Assembly: GCA_951799425.1 (NCBI GenBank)
Contig: OX637402.1
Location: forward strand, 23,511,844-23,575,843
Length of the DNA: 64,000 nt
Direction of reading: 5' to 3'
Source: Ilex aquifolium
Lineage: Eukaryota > Streptophyta > Magnoliopsida > Aquifoliales > Aquifoliaceae
The notes beneath the pieces are model-generated. The model was not told the DNA's origin. It saw nothing but the letters and a program-made list of their open reading frames with translations, and made no database searches. A program made the translations under genes and the position numbers. Within the stretch, counting starts at the first letter, position 1. The number at the start of each line of letters is the position of its first letter. Positions 45,150 to 56,414 of the stretch are shown in pieces.

Positions 45150-46620
45150 GAAACCATATACTCTCATCTTGAGGCTCCGATGAAGACTTGATAGTTGATT
45201 CAGATTCTTTGGGTGCAATGGTCTTATCTATCGCCTTATCACTTCTCAATGTGGTAATTGCTTGAACATGACTCAGATGTTGAAGAGGCATTAGCCTAAA
45301 ATTTACCTTGTGGTAGTCTAGGTTGAGAGGAAAACTTGCCCTTCTCTGAGATGCTTAATGATTAGGTCAATTTAACTATATGACTCTTGATGTCTTCAAT
45401 TGATTGTGAAGTTTGTGACTTGAAGTCATTTAGAGACTGAGTCGATTAAGTATTGAAACTTATTTGACTTTGCATGAAGTGGTTAAGAGTATCCTCAGGA
45501 CTCCTCTTATGTGGTGGTTGGTATGGTTGATACACAGAAAGGCCTTGAGGTAGTGGTGGTGGACCTTGTGGTTGATGATTGACAAGGGATTGTTGTGTGC
45601 TTCTCCAACTGAAATTAGGGTGGTTCTTCCACCCTGTATTGTAGATTTCAAAATATGGGTTAGAGTAAGGCTTATTAAAATTAGGGATTGCATTGGATTG
45701 TTCCAACAAAACCTCTTTGAACACTAAAATGGTGGGGCATTCCCTCGTAGGATACCCCGACAAAGCACAAATTTCACACACTTGTTTTGTGAGAGGCACA
45801 ACAATGACTTCATTCACCTTCCTCATCTCCAAAGCCTTGTGCTTTCGGGAGAAAGTGGTTATCATCCTCCTTCAACATGTATTTTCCCCATTGGAAAGTG
45901 GAAGCCCTGGTATCTGAGCCGAGTCCCACATTTGGGAACTCACAGCTAAGGTATCAAAAAAATTGAAAGTCTCATCTGGATTCTTTCTCACGAATTCTCC
46001 TTGAGCTATCATCTCTACAAACTAACTTAAACTAGTGGGGAGAGTATTATAGAAAAATCATACCAAAGTCCAACTCTCAAAATTACGGTGGGGGCAAGTT
46101 TGGAGAAAATCCTTAAATCTTTCCCAACACTGATAGACTATTTATTCTTTAACAACAAATTCATTATTTAACGTTTAAGTGCATTAGTGTGGTTGAGGGG
46201 GGAAAATTTCTTAAAAAATTATGTTTGAAGGGCTTGTCAATTTGGTATAGAATGTGACTTTAATGAATTTAACCACTATTTAGTTTTATTTTTTAGTGTA
46301 AAAGGTAAAAGCTTCAACCGAGCAAGCTTTGAATCATCTTTGAAAGTCTCATAGACTGGCTCAAAATCTTTCATGTGGAATATGGGTTTTCAAAATCGAG
46401 GCCATGTAATTGAGGCAACAATTGGATTGTGCCGAAGGGGGCACTATTTCTTGTAGGATGTAAATAGTCCCAAGTGTTCGAACATTTGGGCCTACCACCT
46501 CCTCATCTCTTAGATTAGGGTTTTTAATTGTTCGAGGCATTGAAGGACTTGATTGATTTACAAATCCAACTGATTCGTCAGGCCTATGTTGAGTGTGAGG
46601 AGTCTTACCAGACAAAAAAA
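45150..46620 (-). pseudogene. Ty3/Gypsy-type retrotransposon gag, truncated and broken
   Basis: On minus, from about 46615: a start-like MSGKTPHTQHRPDESVGF, then a core in pieces (WERFKDFLQTCPHRNFESW near 46120, EFVRKNPDETFNFFDTLA near 45980). A Cys-rich segment CEICALSGYPTRECPT (about 45770) and the linker NPYFEIYNTGWKNHPNFSWR are followed by AITTLRSDKAIDKTIAPKE (about 45250). These are hallmarks of the Athila-like / Gypsy gag C-terminus. Many stops and shifts are present and no pol follows. Homology ends at about 45150. Confidence 0.82.
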
Positions 46621-46714
46621 AAATAAAAAAATCAATTAAACCAAGAACAAGAAATAATCATAAAACAAATGAATGGTATATACAAAGGAATAGTAGTCTC
46701 TTCACCTGGTTTCA

Positions 46715-46752
46715 AAATCAACTGTAGTTCCCCGGCAACTGTGCCAAAAACT
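46715..46752 (-). other. Primer-binding region of the Gypsy-type element
   Basis: On minus, TTTTTGGCACAGTTGCCGGGGAAC follows the end of the LTR. It is the familiar TGGCGCCGTTGCCGGGGA leader of plant Gypsy elements with small changes. Confidence 0.7.
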
Positions 46753-47700
46753 TGACTTGATCCGAAATGTGTACACCCAAGTATAAGCTGTCAAGTTGTA
46801 CCCGGTAAAGTTCGGGGTTTTATCCGCAAGGAACTATGTGGTGCTTTGGAATGTAGAATAGAGACAAGTGTAAAAGAAAATATTGAAATAAGGAGTTGTG
46901 ATGGTGGATATTTTCTAGCCAAAAAATAAGATTCTCAAAGAGGAAAAACTACTCTCTAGTAAAGGATCTGGTTATTCTTATATGTACTAATGTAAATCTA
47001 TGCAACTGTATAACTCAGTTAATCCCCATATCAGTGGAAGATTAACCGGAAGATATCCCCATAAACTACCAAGTATGTTTCGGTGATTGAATGTGAAACT
47101 ATAAAGACCGTGTTCCAATATTTGTAGGGAATCGTAAGTACTATAACCAAATGGTTGAACACGGCGGCATTGTTGCAGCCAATTAGAAATTTGTAGTCAC
47201 TTCCACTACGAATTAGTGGTGCCTATACAGTCAATCAAATTGGTAAGACCACAAAGCAGTAGCTGCAACCCTAAGGCTGAGGGAGTCGAACTTTATTAGT
47301 ACACAAGCCAATGTAGATGCACACAAAACATATATGCTTGGAAACAAAATAGAATACTAAGTATGCTGTGGAATCTCAATTAGAACAAGAGAAATGAGTA
47401 CGGGTAACTTTTCTTCAAAGTTACGGGGATGAAAAAGTGGGAAGACGTGAAACACCGAAACCCACAAATACGTGATGATGCAAGCAGTTGCCTGAGGTTC
47501 TTGGAGGCTAACTAGGAGGAAGATGTGAAGACAAGGGGTAGAAGACTGGTTTTGACTGAAGCAAGAGAGTGTGTCTTTAACATAGTACGAGACTGGGTTT
47601 TCAATATGAGCAACGGTTGTCCCATGAGGTTCGAAACCTATATTTTATTGTTCCACCTCATTATCTTGTAGTTTAGCTTTCACATACTTTAATCACTATA
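46753..47700 (-). repeat. Putative 5' LTR of the Gypsy-type element (outer end uncertain)
   Basis: The LTR starts TGACTTGATCC on plus, beside the primer-binding region. The outer end may be near 47640-47710, where CTATACAATCACA would give a TGTGATTG start on minus. No second LTR remains in the window, so the outer end cannot be proven. Confidence 0.5.
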
Positions 47701-47759
47701 CAATCACAGAATCGAAGATTTATAATGAATTGCACGTCTTTATTGTTAAGAAATTTGCA

Positions 47760-48060
47760 CGAAATTTCTGAATTTACGAGGAACAAAAATAGAGAAAACA
47801 CACGTAAAAAAAAAACAATCACACACACAAAAGACAGTATTTACGTGGTTAGGCAATTTGCCTACATCCACGAAGTTGTAGGGATTTCACTATTGAAAAG
47901 AAGGAATACAGAGGGCGACTGTACAATACCGATCCAACCCTAATCACAAAAATAATAGTTTTTATATGTCCTGTGCACCGGACTACAAAACAAGCCCAAA
48001 AAAATTTCGCAATATTATTTCGGGTCGGGTCATCATCCGGATCAGCACAAACTAGACTCC
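47760..48060. repeat. LTR-like fragment
   Basis: It contains TTACGTGGTTAGGCAATTTG, GCCTACATCCACGAAG and GAGGGCGACTGTACAATACC, phrases frequent in plant LTRs. A related wording (GTGGTTCGGTCAATGCGACC, TACGTCCAC) occurs in the TR-GAG LTRs. No ends found. Confidence 0.4.
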
Positions 48061-50566
48061 AAAAAAAAAAAAAAACCCAACATTTATCTTACAGATCATG
48101 ATGTACCCAATTTCTTTTTAATTGTGCTTTGCTTGTCAATTCAGAGTCCCAAAAAATGAGCATCTCATGCAGATTATTTGTTTGCGCTTTTATTGTTTGA
48201 TGTAAGCTGATTGTTTCAACTAATTTTGGAAGTCATATAATAATGGGTGTCGGATGATCAAAAACCAAATTGACTAAATATAGGCAACCTGAGGAACCCA
48301 AGGAATTTCCATTGTCCAAGCATGAGCAGACGCCCATGGGTTTCTTGAGTTCCCCAGGCACCAAACCAACATTAGACAACATAAATTGTCCCACCCAGTC
48401 ATGTCCACTATTGTAACTTGGATAAGGTTTTTGCTAGATTGAGGTGTTTGCTTACTGTCATATTTTTTTCCCTTGAATGCAGCTTTCGATTTGAAGGGGA
48501 GTGCAGCTACACTTATTCGAGCTCTTTCTTTTGCTTCGCTACCGCCCACAAAGAGCTCTCCGTCGCTTCGCTATGAGAAAAGAGCCGTAACTGAGTGAGA
48601 AGGGGGTATCTGGGGGGGAGAGGTCTTTCTTTCCTTGTGGGTGGTTCGGGTTATCGTGTCATAATATTCTTAAATCTGGAAATGATTTATTTTAGTTAAC
48701 GTATCAACCCAAGTGACCTATTTAATGATGTTATCAAAATATATGACACAAACCAATTTGAATCATGTTTAATTTTAGTGAGAAATATGTGGAGTGGAAT
48801 TGGACACAATTGTATTGCCAAATTCTCAAAAGGCTTTTTTCTCCAAGGCCTATTCAATGCTGAATAAAAAGTAGATGAGCATTGGGCCCTTGCTGACCCC
48901 CTATGAAATAGTTGTTCCAAACTTGTGCAATGCAGGCTCATCATAGTACCGGATCGAAAAAGACTCTTAATAGTTATTGTCCGAAATGGCAACCTCGGAA
49001 CATGGTCTTGTCGATTTTGAAAATCCATTCAACTACAGCTATTTCAACAATGACTTCTCTCTTTCTCTATTTCCCTCTCTTAATGAAATGGTCCATTATG
49101 TGCCGAATTTCATAAAATTCTAGTTCCGTCTCTGATTCATAATTTAAAAAAAAAAAAAACATCACGTTGATGTTAGGTTAGTCCCTACAAAGGACATTGT
49201 TGTTGATTGGTGCTACCTTTGGACAGAGATTGGTCCTAGAATTCTATGGTAGAAAATGTCTAAGAGTCAATTCATATAATTTGTATTGAGAGTTGGATGT
49301 TAGGTCATTCTCAAAAAAAAATTATAACGTTTTTTTAGAATAATTGATGTCCTGATAAGGTACCAGAACTTTGGTTGCTTGAGGTCTTGGCTTCAAGTAT
49401 CTTTGTTCGGATATGGTTCTCATTTTGTACTCGTATACAACAATTAGATCTGTTTGTGAGTAGCAACGTGTGTTTGGATATAAAATATTAAAATTTATTA
49501 ATATTTAATGTATTGACATCTAACAATTTGAATGCACGAAAAGGATGTCCGTGACAAAATCTAAAGAAATGCGGGAGATGATCACCCACAATCACATTTG
49601 AAAAGAAAAGTAACAAACTGTAAGGTACCATCCAGTAACTGTCGATGGAACCAAAATCGTCGAAGATAATGGTTATAAATTGGCATGTAGTAGAAAAAAT
49701 AAAAGATATACTTAAACTCCTACAAAACTTACGATCTGGGCATTTTAGAAGTAATTTTAGATTAATTTTATGAAGCAATTACTGCTGCAATCAAGATTGT
49801 TTATTCAGTCATTTTCTGTAACCGAAGTCCCTTCGATTGAATTAATAAAAGAATCATCTTTTATTAGTTTCTTGTACTATGTGTTTATCTATTAATTTTA
49901 TCCAAAGAAGTCCTCAAACAAAGTATTTGAATTCCTCACAAACAATCGCCTAATTATATGTCGATTGAGATTTTTCTGTCGATTTTAACCGATTTTAGAG
50001 CAATACAATATACTTGGTTTGATGGGTTCACGTGTGATCGGAGGTTAAACGTGGGTGGAGGATGGTGGAGAGAGGATGCCGAGAGCTTTTGATAGGTATC
50101 GTTGAACTTCTTCTCTGCTTTTAGTACAACGGGTTAGTCCTATTAACTCGCACGAATTCACATCTTGTTCTTCTTCCATTGCAATACGGAACTATGCAAA
50201 GTTCCTTGGCAATAAGGACATGAGTATGACTATTTTAGCTGGTCCACCATTTTTGGATGTTGACTGCCGCAAACCAATTGACCTAATCCATCTCCATGCC
50301 CCAAAATTATGATTTCTACAGTCTGATTTTAGACTTCATTATACAGAAATTTTGAGAGTTTTTCTGTTAAGAAACTACTTATTTTAGGATTTTTTACCTA
50401 AGTTTTAATTATTTTTTTTTACTAAAATTTAATCTCGGATTTAGCTACAATCCTCACAAGCTTCTGCTAAGCACGTCTTTAGTAAGAACTTACGAGTAGT
50501 CGAGTCGAGCTTGATCGGCTATTACCAAGCCAAATTTAAATATGTTGAAGTCCGATGAGAATCTCA
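48061..50566. other. Intergenic DNA
   Basis: No gene supported. A minus frame at 48274-48549 is open for 91 codons, but I do not recognise it and it has no partner exon. AT-rich elsewhere. Confidence 0.4.
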
Positions 50567-50780
50567 GTGGTAACTCAAGTGGTAAGAGGGACGAGCTGTA
50601 AATTCAAACGTTTTGAATTCGAATTTTGACAACTCTTTGATATAAGAATATGAAAGATTTATCCTTCATGAATATCTTAATCCCGACATAAATAGTCTAA
50701 TTTTGATCAGACAAGAGAAATGATTAATTGAGATATCTATAAACTGACTTAGACACTCTGACTTTTAACAAAAAAAAAAA
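50567..50780 (+). mobile_element. SINE, family B copy 3
   Basis: It starts GTGGTAACTCAAGTGGTAAG (A-box-like) with a B-box-like TTTTGAATTCGAATTTTGAC, then TATCCTTCATGAATATCTTAA and a poly(A). Flanks AATCTCA (50560-50566) and AACCTCA (50780-50786) suggest a 7-bp TSD with one change. It aligns with the copy at 63254. Confidence 0.7.
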
Positions 50781-50882
50781 AACCTCATTAAATTGATTCG
50801 ATTAATACCACAATGTTGGTTGTTTCGTTTGAACAGACATTTATTGTCCACATGCAGGAATTGCGTCATTGCGTGCATGTGC

Positions 50883-50884
<2 letters not shown>

Positions 50885-50916
<32 letters not shown>
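50885..50916. repeat. (GA)16 microsatellite
   Basis: An uninterrupted GA repeat follows GTGCAT. Confidence 0.9.
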
Positions 50917-50919
<3 letters not shown>

Positions 50920-51356
50920 ATTATACTACATGATGCATTGATGGAGTTGGAAGTGGGGCATCCAGAGTTCCATCCAACAAAAGAAAGAAATGGCCTTATT
51001 CTCCATCACTTATTACTTTATTTTAGTTGGACTTAAACAACCTCGAAGGCAAGCAAGTTGTCAAGACCCAAGAGGGGGATGGCCATGAGATGGGACAAGA
51101 CTCAGTCCACTTGAAAACGAAGTCAATGAGTATAACCATTACATCTTTGAAAATGTTATTATATACTAATATACTATTACATATGAGTTTATTGTTTTTT
51201 TTTTTTCTAAATTGAATAAATCCAATGCTTTTAATGAAATCTATCAACTTGTAATATTTATAATATTATATCATATTAATACATAAAAATTTATTAAACA
51301 CAAAAGATCCAAAAGTCAATGATAAATAATAATTTTATTGTTAATATCATCGAATA
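50917..51356. other. Intergenic DNA
   Basis: Nothing recognised. Confidence 0.4.
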
Positions 51357-51960
51357 AGGGTGGTAATCATCTCGTGTCGAGTCGTATTCATGACGTGTCA
51401 TTTCGGGTTTATTTCGTATCATCGGATGTAAGGGTAGTAATCATCCCGTGTCGAGTCGTATTCGTGACGTGTCATTTCGGGTTTATGTCGAGTACTAGTC
51501 AATTCTAACTCAACTCATTTAACTAATCGTGTCGTGTTCGTGCTCGTGTTGACTCATACAACCCTTGAATAAAAAATTTAATGTTCAATTTTATGTCTAA
51601 AATTCCATTATCACTTAATCAGTTAATCGAACTTATGCTCATACTTTTTCTATAAACTAAAAATTAACTTAATAAATATAATAACAAAAATGAGAAAAAA
51701 GATCCTTTTTTTGTGCAAGAATTAGGTCACTACTTAATAAAATATACTAAAAAATGACATTTTATTCTAATAATATTACTTAAATGTGTTAATCGTGTCA
51801 ATGTGTTGTTCGTATTTGACTTAACCCAACCCATTTATTATTCGTGTTAACGGATTGTGTCATATACGGGTTCGTGTCGAGAAATGACTAACTCTAACCT
51901 GTTAATTTCATGTTAATTTCAAGTCGTGTTCTTGTGTTATATCAGAAATTGTAACCCCTA
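51357..51960. mobile_element. hAT family H1 element with duplicated left end
   Basis: The left end AGGGTGGTAATCATC and inverted right end TAGGGGTTACAATTTC are flanked by ATCGAATA (51349-51356) and ATCGAAGA (51961-51968). Inside are GTGTCGAGTCGTATTC and TGTCATTTCGGGTTTA, repeated 72 bp apart at the left end. Non-coding. Confidence 0.75.
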
Positions 51961-51968
51961 ATCGAAGA

Positions 51969-52479
51969 TATCTTATATATATGTAATCAAGTTATCATTC
52001 ATCCATTGATATCCAGTCGATTATGTAACGAAATTCTCTCAATTTTCGCTTTTAATTTATCAAACAAAAGCTAGTAACTTTAAGAAAAATAAAAAAGTTT
52101 ATGGAAAAATAAAAACAGCAAGTATTCGAAAAATAAAGTTTAATTGTTGACTAATTTCAAGTAATTAAAATATTAACTTAAATCCAAAAAACTCATAAAT
52201 ATGTAATTAAAGTCCAATTGAAAAAAGCCCCAAAATTATAAACCTAACTAAATATAGAATTATAGATCAATCACAACCCTCGTACTCATAAAATATGGTT
52301 GAAGATAAAAGTAATATGGTGGACACCACAAAATATATTTGAATATATATATATATCTCAATACATATAAAAAATTCAAAATTTTTTTTAAGGGCCCCTT
52401 ACTAGCTCCGCACATGGGTGAAACAATCGGACAATTTTGTTTTCAAGGACTCTTGAATCACAACACATCAATTTTATCA
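51969..52479. other. AT-rich DNA with a hAT-end-like piece
   Basis: GGGCCCCTTACTAGCTCCGCACATG at about 52393-52416 resembles the inner end of CAGTGGCGGAGCTAG-type hAT elements, but no partner end was found. Confidence 0.35.
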
Positions 52480-52830
52480 ATTTCGGTATAGTATCAAAAT
52501 TTATTATATTTATAGGTATTTTTATTATTGTTGTGAGTGTTTTTATAACTATTTTAATACTCAAAAAAGTAATAAAAATAATTACCATAACAGTAGTAAA
52601 ACACCCACAACAATAGTAAAAAGATCCACAAAAATAGTAATTTTTTTTTGTATCGAAAAAAATTGGCAAAAATATTTACCACAATAATGGTAAAAACACC
52701 CACAAAAGTGGTAAATCAACTACAAAAAGTGATAAGTTTTTTTTTTTGTAAAATAACCCACAAAAGTTATAAAAATACAATTTAAAATAATAAATTTTGA
52801 AGGTATAGTACCAAACTTTTTTTAATGAGA
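52480..52830. repeat. Family D repeat with tandem GTAAAAACACCCACAAAA units, copy 1
   Basis: Repeated units of the type TACCACAATAATGGTAAAA and CACCCACAAAAGTGGTAAA are framed by TATAGTATCAAAATTTATTA and TAAATTTTGAAGGTATAGTAC. A second copy is at about 54655-54950. Confidence 0.55.
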
Positions 52831-53321
52831 GAACACGTGTATGTATAAGATTTCCACTATGATGCCAAAAAATTATCGAATCTCGATATGATATAAAAAA
52901 TAATTTTTAAATATAATACTTTTTTTAGGGGATCCAATAAAAATGTGGCAGGAGTAAAGCTTCTTCTTTATACAAAACTCATGGCAATTTTTTTTATGTT
53001 AGTAGAAGGTGAGATGGAGGCCCATCGAAAATGACTACAAAAAAATTATCCGACAAAATGACTCAGACTCGAACTTGTCGCAATCCAAATAGTAGGCCTT
53101 CACTCTAAAGGGTTGTTTGGTAAAAAGGTATGGGGGTTTGGTAAGATGTGTTTGAAAAAAATAGTTTAAAGGACTCTCAAATCTCATGTTTGTATGAAAA
53201 ATTCAGTCCCGAATTTTCAAACCCAACTCATAGCTGGCCTGAAGACTAAACCCATGATTACAAGTTTCGTCAAACCTAAGGGAGAAATGGGTTTGGGAAG
53301 ATGGGTAAAGAGTTAAGGATC

Positions 53322-53526
53322 ACCCACGGGGGCTTAGCAGAGTTGGTAAGGGGCTCTGCTAGCTTAACCAAAGGTCTCGGTTTCGAGCCTTTGGGAACGC
53401 AGCAGCCTTAAAACCTGTGAGGGAGAGCTTTGCCACCCGAAAGGGTCCTACCCGGCTCGAATCCGGATTTAGTCGGGGCCCAATGTGGTCTCCGGATACC
53501 GGATGGTCAGACCAAAAAAAAAAAAA
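53322..53526 (+). mobile_element. tRNA-derived SINE, family A, with 14-bp TSD
   Basis: The TSD AAGAGTTAAGGATC lies at 53308-53321 and 53527-53540. The head has an A box (TTAGCAGAGTTGGTAAG) and a B box (GGTTTCGAGCC). The 3' part CGGCTCGAATCCGGAT, TAGTCGGGGCCCAATGTGG and TCCGGATACCGGATGG is the wording of a widespread plant SINE tail, followed by poly(A). It is full length and well preserved. Confidence 0.93.
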
Positions 53527-53719
53527 AAGAGTTAAGGATCCAAAAGACAATTGTATCCTTTAACATGGATATGAATTGGATTGATCAAGAGTAAAATAGT
53601 CATTTATATGACAAATAATTATTAAAAATTATGATATACTCATGGGTCTTACATGTATATGTGTTGCATACCAAACATGGGTATGAACTTGATTGAATGT
53701 TGAATCTCATCTTTACAAA

Positions 53720-54430
53720 TAGGGGTGTCAAACGTATCGGGTTAAACGGTTACGTGTCGGGTTAAATGGGTAACGGGTGAAAAATATGTAAACCCGTACA
53801 CAACACGTTTAATAAACGGGTGAAAAATCTCAACACGAACACGACCCGTTTAATAAACAGGTAACACGACACGACTCGTTTAACCCGTTTAATTTTAAAA
53901 AAATTCAACAAATTTTAATACTCAACTTTTTTTTACTATCAATTGTACTTACCTCACAAAAGAAGAATTTTTAGTCAAATCTTATAAAAATCAGACTTGA
54001 AGGCTTAAAAAAAAAAAAAAACAAAGAGGGCATTGTCTTTTATAGGCAACTCACCCCTCCCCATCTCCCCTCATTTGCCAATGTGGGACAAAAGCAAAAG
54101 ACATTAGTTTGTCTTTGTCTTTGAAGTGCTCCCCATCTCCCCTCCTTTATCTTTGAACTACTACTTTACTTTTTTTTTTTGTATTGATTTTTGTATTTCT
54201 TTTTTTCTTGCTAATTAATTATTAAGTTATTATTATATTAAATTTATTTAAACGGGTAAACGTGTGATAAACGGTTTTGGCAGGTCTCACCCGAACACGA
54301 CTCATTTATTAAACGCGTTTAGCGTGTCAACCCGTTTATCACTCAAACCCGTTAAGATTTCATCTAAACTCGCTTAATTCGTGTCGATTCGTGTCGGTTA
54401 ATCGTATCGTGTTGGATTTTGACAGCCCTA
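53720..54430. mobile_element. hAT family H1 element, nested in the T1 MITE, perfect 8-bp TSD
   Basis: TTTACAAA is at 53712-53719 and 54431-54438. The ends are TAGGGGTGTCAAACGTATCG and, inverted, TAGGGCTGTCAAAATCCAAC. Both subterminal zones are rich in ACGGGT / ACCCGT and CGTGTCG. There is no transposase. 711 bp. Confidence 0.92.
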
Positions 54431-54654
54431 TTTACAAATAGGGGTTTGAGTTTGGAGAAGTCAATACAAACTCCTCCTCAAAAGTCATCCAAACAAACCC
54501 TAAGGGATCAACAACCATAATTTTAAGTGTTATCGTTGCCCTTTTTTCCTCCTTAGATGGTCCTTTTAGGGATCAACAACCACATGACTTGAATTTGTCA
54601 CAATCCTCCTTTAGAGGCATTATAATTTATAAGAACTAGGAGTTGTCTATGATA

Positions 54655-54950
54655 CCTAAAAAAAATTAAATTCGGTACTATATTTTTATTATTATTGTGG
54701 TATCTAAAAAAATGATAAAAATAGTTACCACAAATATGATAAATCACCCACAAAAATAATAAATTTTTTTGTATCGCAAAAAACTAATAAAAATAATTAT
54801 CACAATAATAATAAAAACATCCAAAAAATGGTAAATCACCAACAAAAATAGTAAAAATTTTGGTTGTAAAATGATTTACGGAAGTTGTAAAAACAACCAT
54901 TAATAGTAAATTTTGGATTTATGGTATCAATTTTTTTTGGTACCGTAATC
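54655..54950. repeat. Family D repeat, copy 2
   Basis: Units such as CACCCACAAAAATAATAAA and TTACCACAAATATGATAAA recur as in 52480-52830. The ends show GATACCTAAAAAAAATT and, inverted, GGTACCAAAAAAAATTGATA. Confidence 0.5.
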
Positions 54951-55462
54951 AAGTCCTAAAAACTATGTTGAGTCCGGTCACTTTTGCTCATTAGTTAGAA
55001 ATAAATATTTGAACTGAAATCGATAAACAAACGGAAAAAAATATATTATTGTTTAAGAATTAACTCAAATATAATATACAATTAAACATCAAATCTGTAA
55101 TCGCAATCATCTAATTGTAACAAATGAGCTATATCTCCCGAGCCAAGTGGAGCATGAAAATTTGAAAATTAGAAGGCACATTGTTGTGGACCACGTATTG
55201 TTGTGAATTATTGGAAGGTTATAGAATACGACAAAAATCATTTCCAATTTAGGAACAAACATATGACAATATAAAATGTAGAATAAAAAACAAAACTATT
55301 TGTGAGGCAGCATGTGCTAGTGACATGGGATATATATAATAGTAATATAATATTGCTTTAGTATATTGTTTGTGACAAAGAAATGACTATTAAATTTTAG
55401 TGATTAAATATAGTTTTTTTTTGCCCTTTTGCCATCTTTGTTTCTCCTCTATTGCTAAAAAA
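54951..55462. other. AT-rich intergenic DNA
   Basis: Nothing recognised. Confidence 0.4.
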
Positions 55463-55599
55463 CTAGCCCGTTTAGTAATGTTTTTGTTTTTGTGTTTTCA
55501 AAAGACAAGAAAACAGATATAATTTTTGTCTTTATTTTGTCGTAAACACCGAAAACAAAAAACATGTTTGAGAGTCTTTAGGTGCCAAGATAACCCACT

Positions 55600-55880
55600 C
55601 ACTCTCACACACATACACACGCACATAGAAATCACACACACTGAAAATCAGGCATACACACACAGAGACAAATCGCACACACACACAAACTGAAATCAGG
55701 TATACACACACATTAAAATCAGGCATACACACACAAAGAGACAAATTGCACACACACACACACACACAGAAATCATGCACACACATACACACAGAAAATC
55801 AGGCGCACACACACACTGAAATCACATAGAAATTAGGCACACACACACACTGAAATCACGCATACACACACTGACATCAC
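55600..55880. repeat. CA-rich minisatellite
   Basis: About 11 irregular copies of a unit (C/T)ACACACACACTGAAATCA or AATCAGGCATACACACACA. Open frames here on minus encode only Cys-Val runs and are not genes. Confidence 0.85.
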
Positions 55881-55934
55881 GAAGAAAGAGGGTTTCAAAG
55901 TGACAAAAAAAGTGGGATCGATCTTTGTCTGAGT

Positions 55935-56056
55935 TATGAGTTCTTCGTCTTCATCGTCTTTGTCTGAGGAATCGATCTTCGTCTAAGGGATCGATCTTCG
56001 TGAGATCGATCTTCGTCTTCATGGATTCGTTCTTCGTGAGATTGACCTTCGTCGTC

Positions 56057-56090
<34 letters not shown>
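55935..56090. repeat. GATCGATCTTCGTC minisatellite followed by (GA)n
   Basis: Units of ATCGATCTTCGTC(T) / GATTCGTTCTTCGTGAGAT recur from 55970 to 56050. A (GA)14 run follows at 56061-56088. Confidence 0.85.
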
Positions 56091-56091
<1 letters not shown>

Positions 56092-56414
56092 GTGAGTGAC
56101 GAAAAAAGAAAAAAGAAAGAGGCAACGAGTTTTTATAGCAAGTACAAAAAAAATCTTCTTTTTTTTGCTAATGAGATTCGAATGGGGGATCTCATTAACT
56201 ATGGTTGTGGAGTGCGCGTGTTTCCTGTTTCCTTGTTTCCTAGAACATTTTTTTTTTGTTCCTTGTTTTTGGGCCTTGTTTTCGAAACAATCTTTTTTAT
56301 ATAAAACAAAAACAAAAACACAAATGCAAATATGTTTTTGTTTTTGTTTTGTCCAAAAAAAACGAAAACAAAAACATGAAACACAAAACAAAAACGCGAA
56401 CCAAACAACCCCTA

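Larger units (their letters stand above)
53109..54500. mobile_element. Tourist/Harbinger-like MITE, family T1, with two nested insertions (TSD TAA)
   Basis: The left end AGGGTTGTTTGGTAAAAAGG and inverted right end GGGTTTGTTTGGATGACTTT are flanked by TAA at 53106-53108 and 54501-54503. The TTGAATGTTGAATCTCATCT segment matches the intact T1 copy at 6478-6910. Taking out the SINE, the hAT element and their TSDs leaves about 454 bp. Confidence 0.75.
55466..56411. mobile_element. MITE-like element with internal minisatellites (TSD CTA)
   Basis: The left end GCCCGTTTAGTAATGTTTTTG and inverted right end GGGTTGTTTGGTTCGCGTTTTTG are flanked by CTA at 55463-55465 and 56412-56414. Inner arms are rich in TTTTTGTTTTTG / CAAAAACAAAAAC. 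The middle holds the CA-rich and GATCTTCGTC minisatellites. Confidence 0.65.

Noticed and set aside
44716-45291. 191-codon minus frame
   Set aside because: It joins a gag tail (AITTLRSDK) to low-complexity and transposon-flank DNA, including translated (GA)n. It looks like a chance open frame, not a gene.
48274-48549. 91-codon minus frame, considered as a gene or organelle-derived insert
   Set aside because: No family motif, partner exon or clear organelle similarity that I can defend without a search.
55532-55792. Cys/Val-rich minus ORF
   Set aside because: It is the translation of the CA minisatellite.
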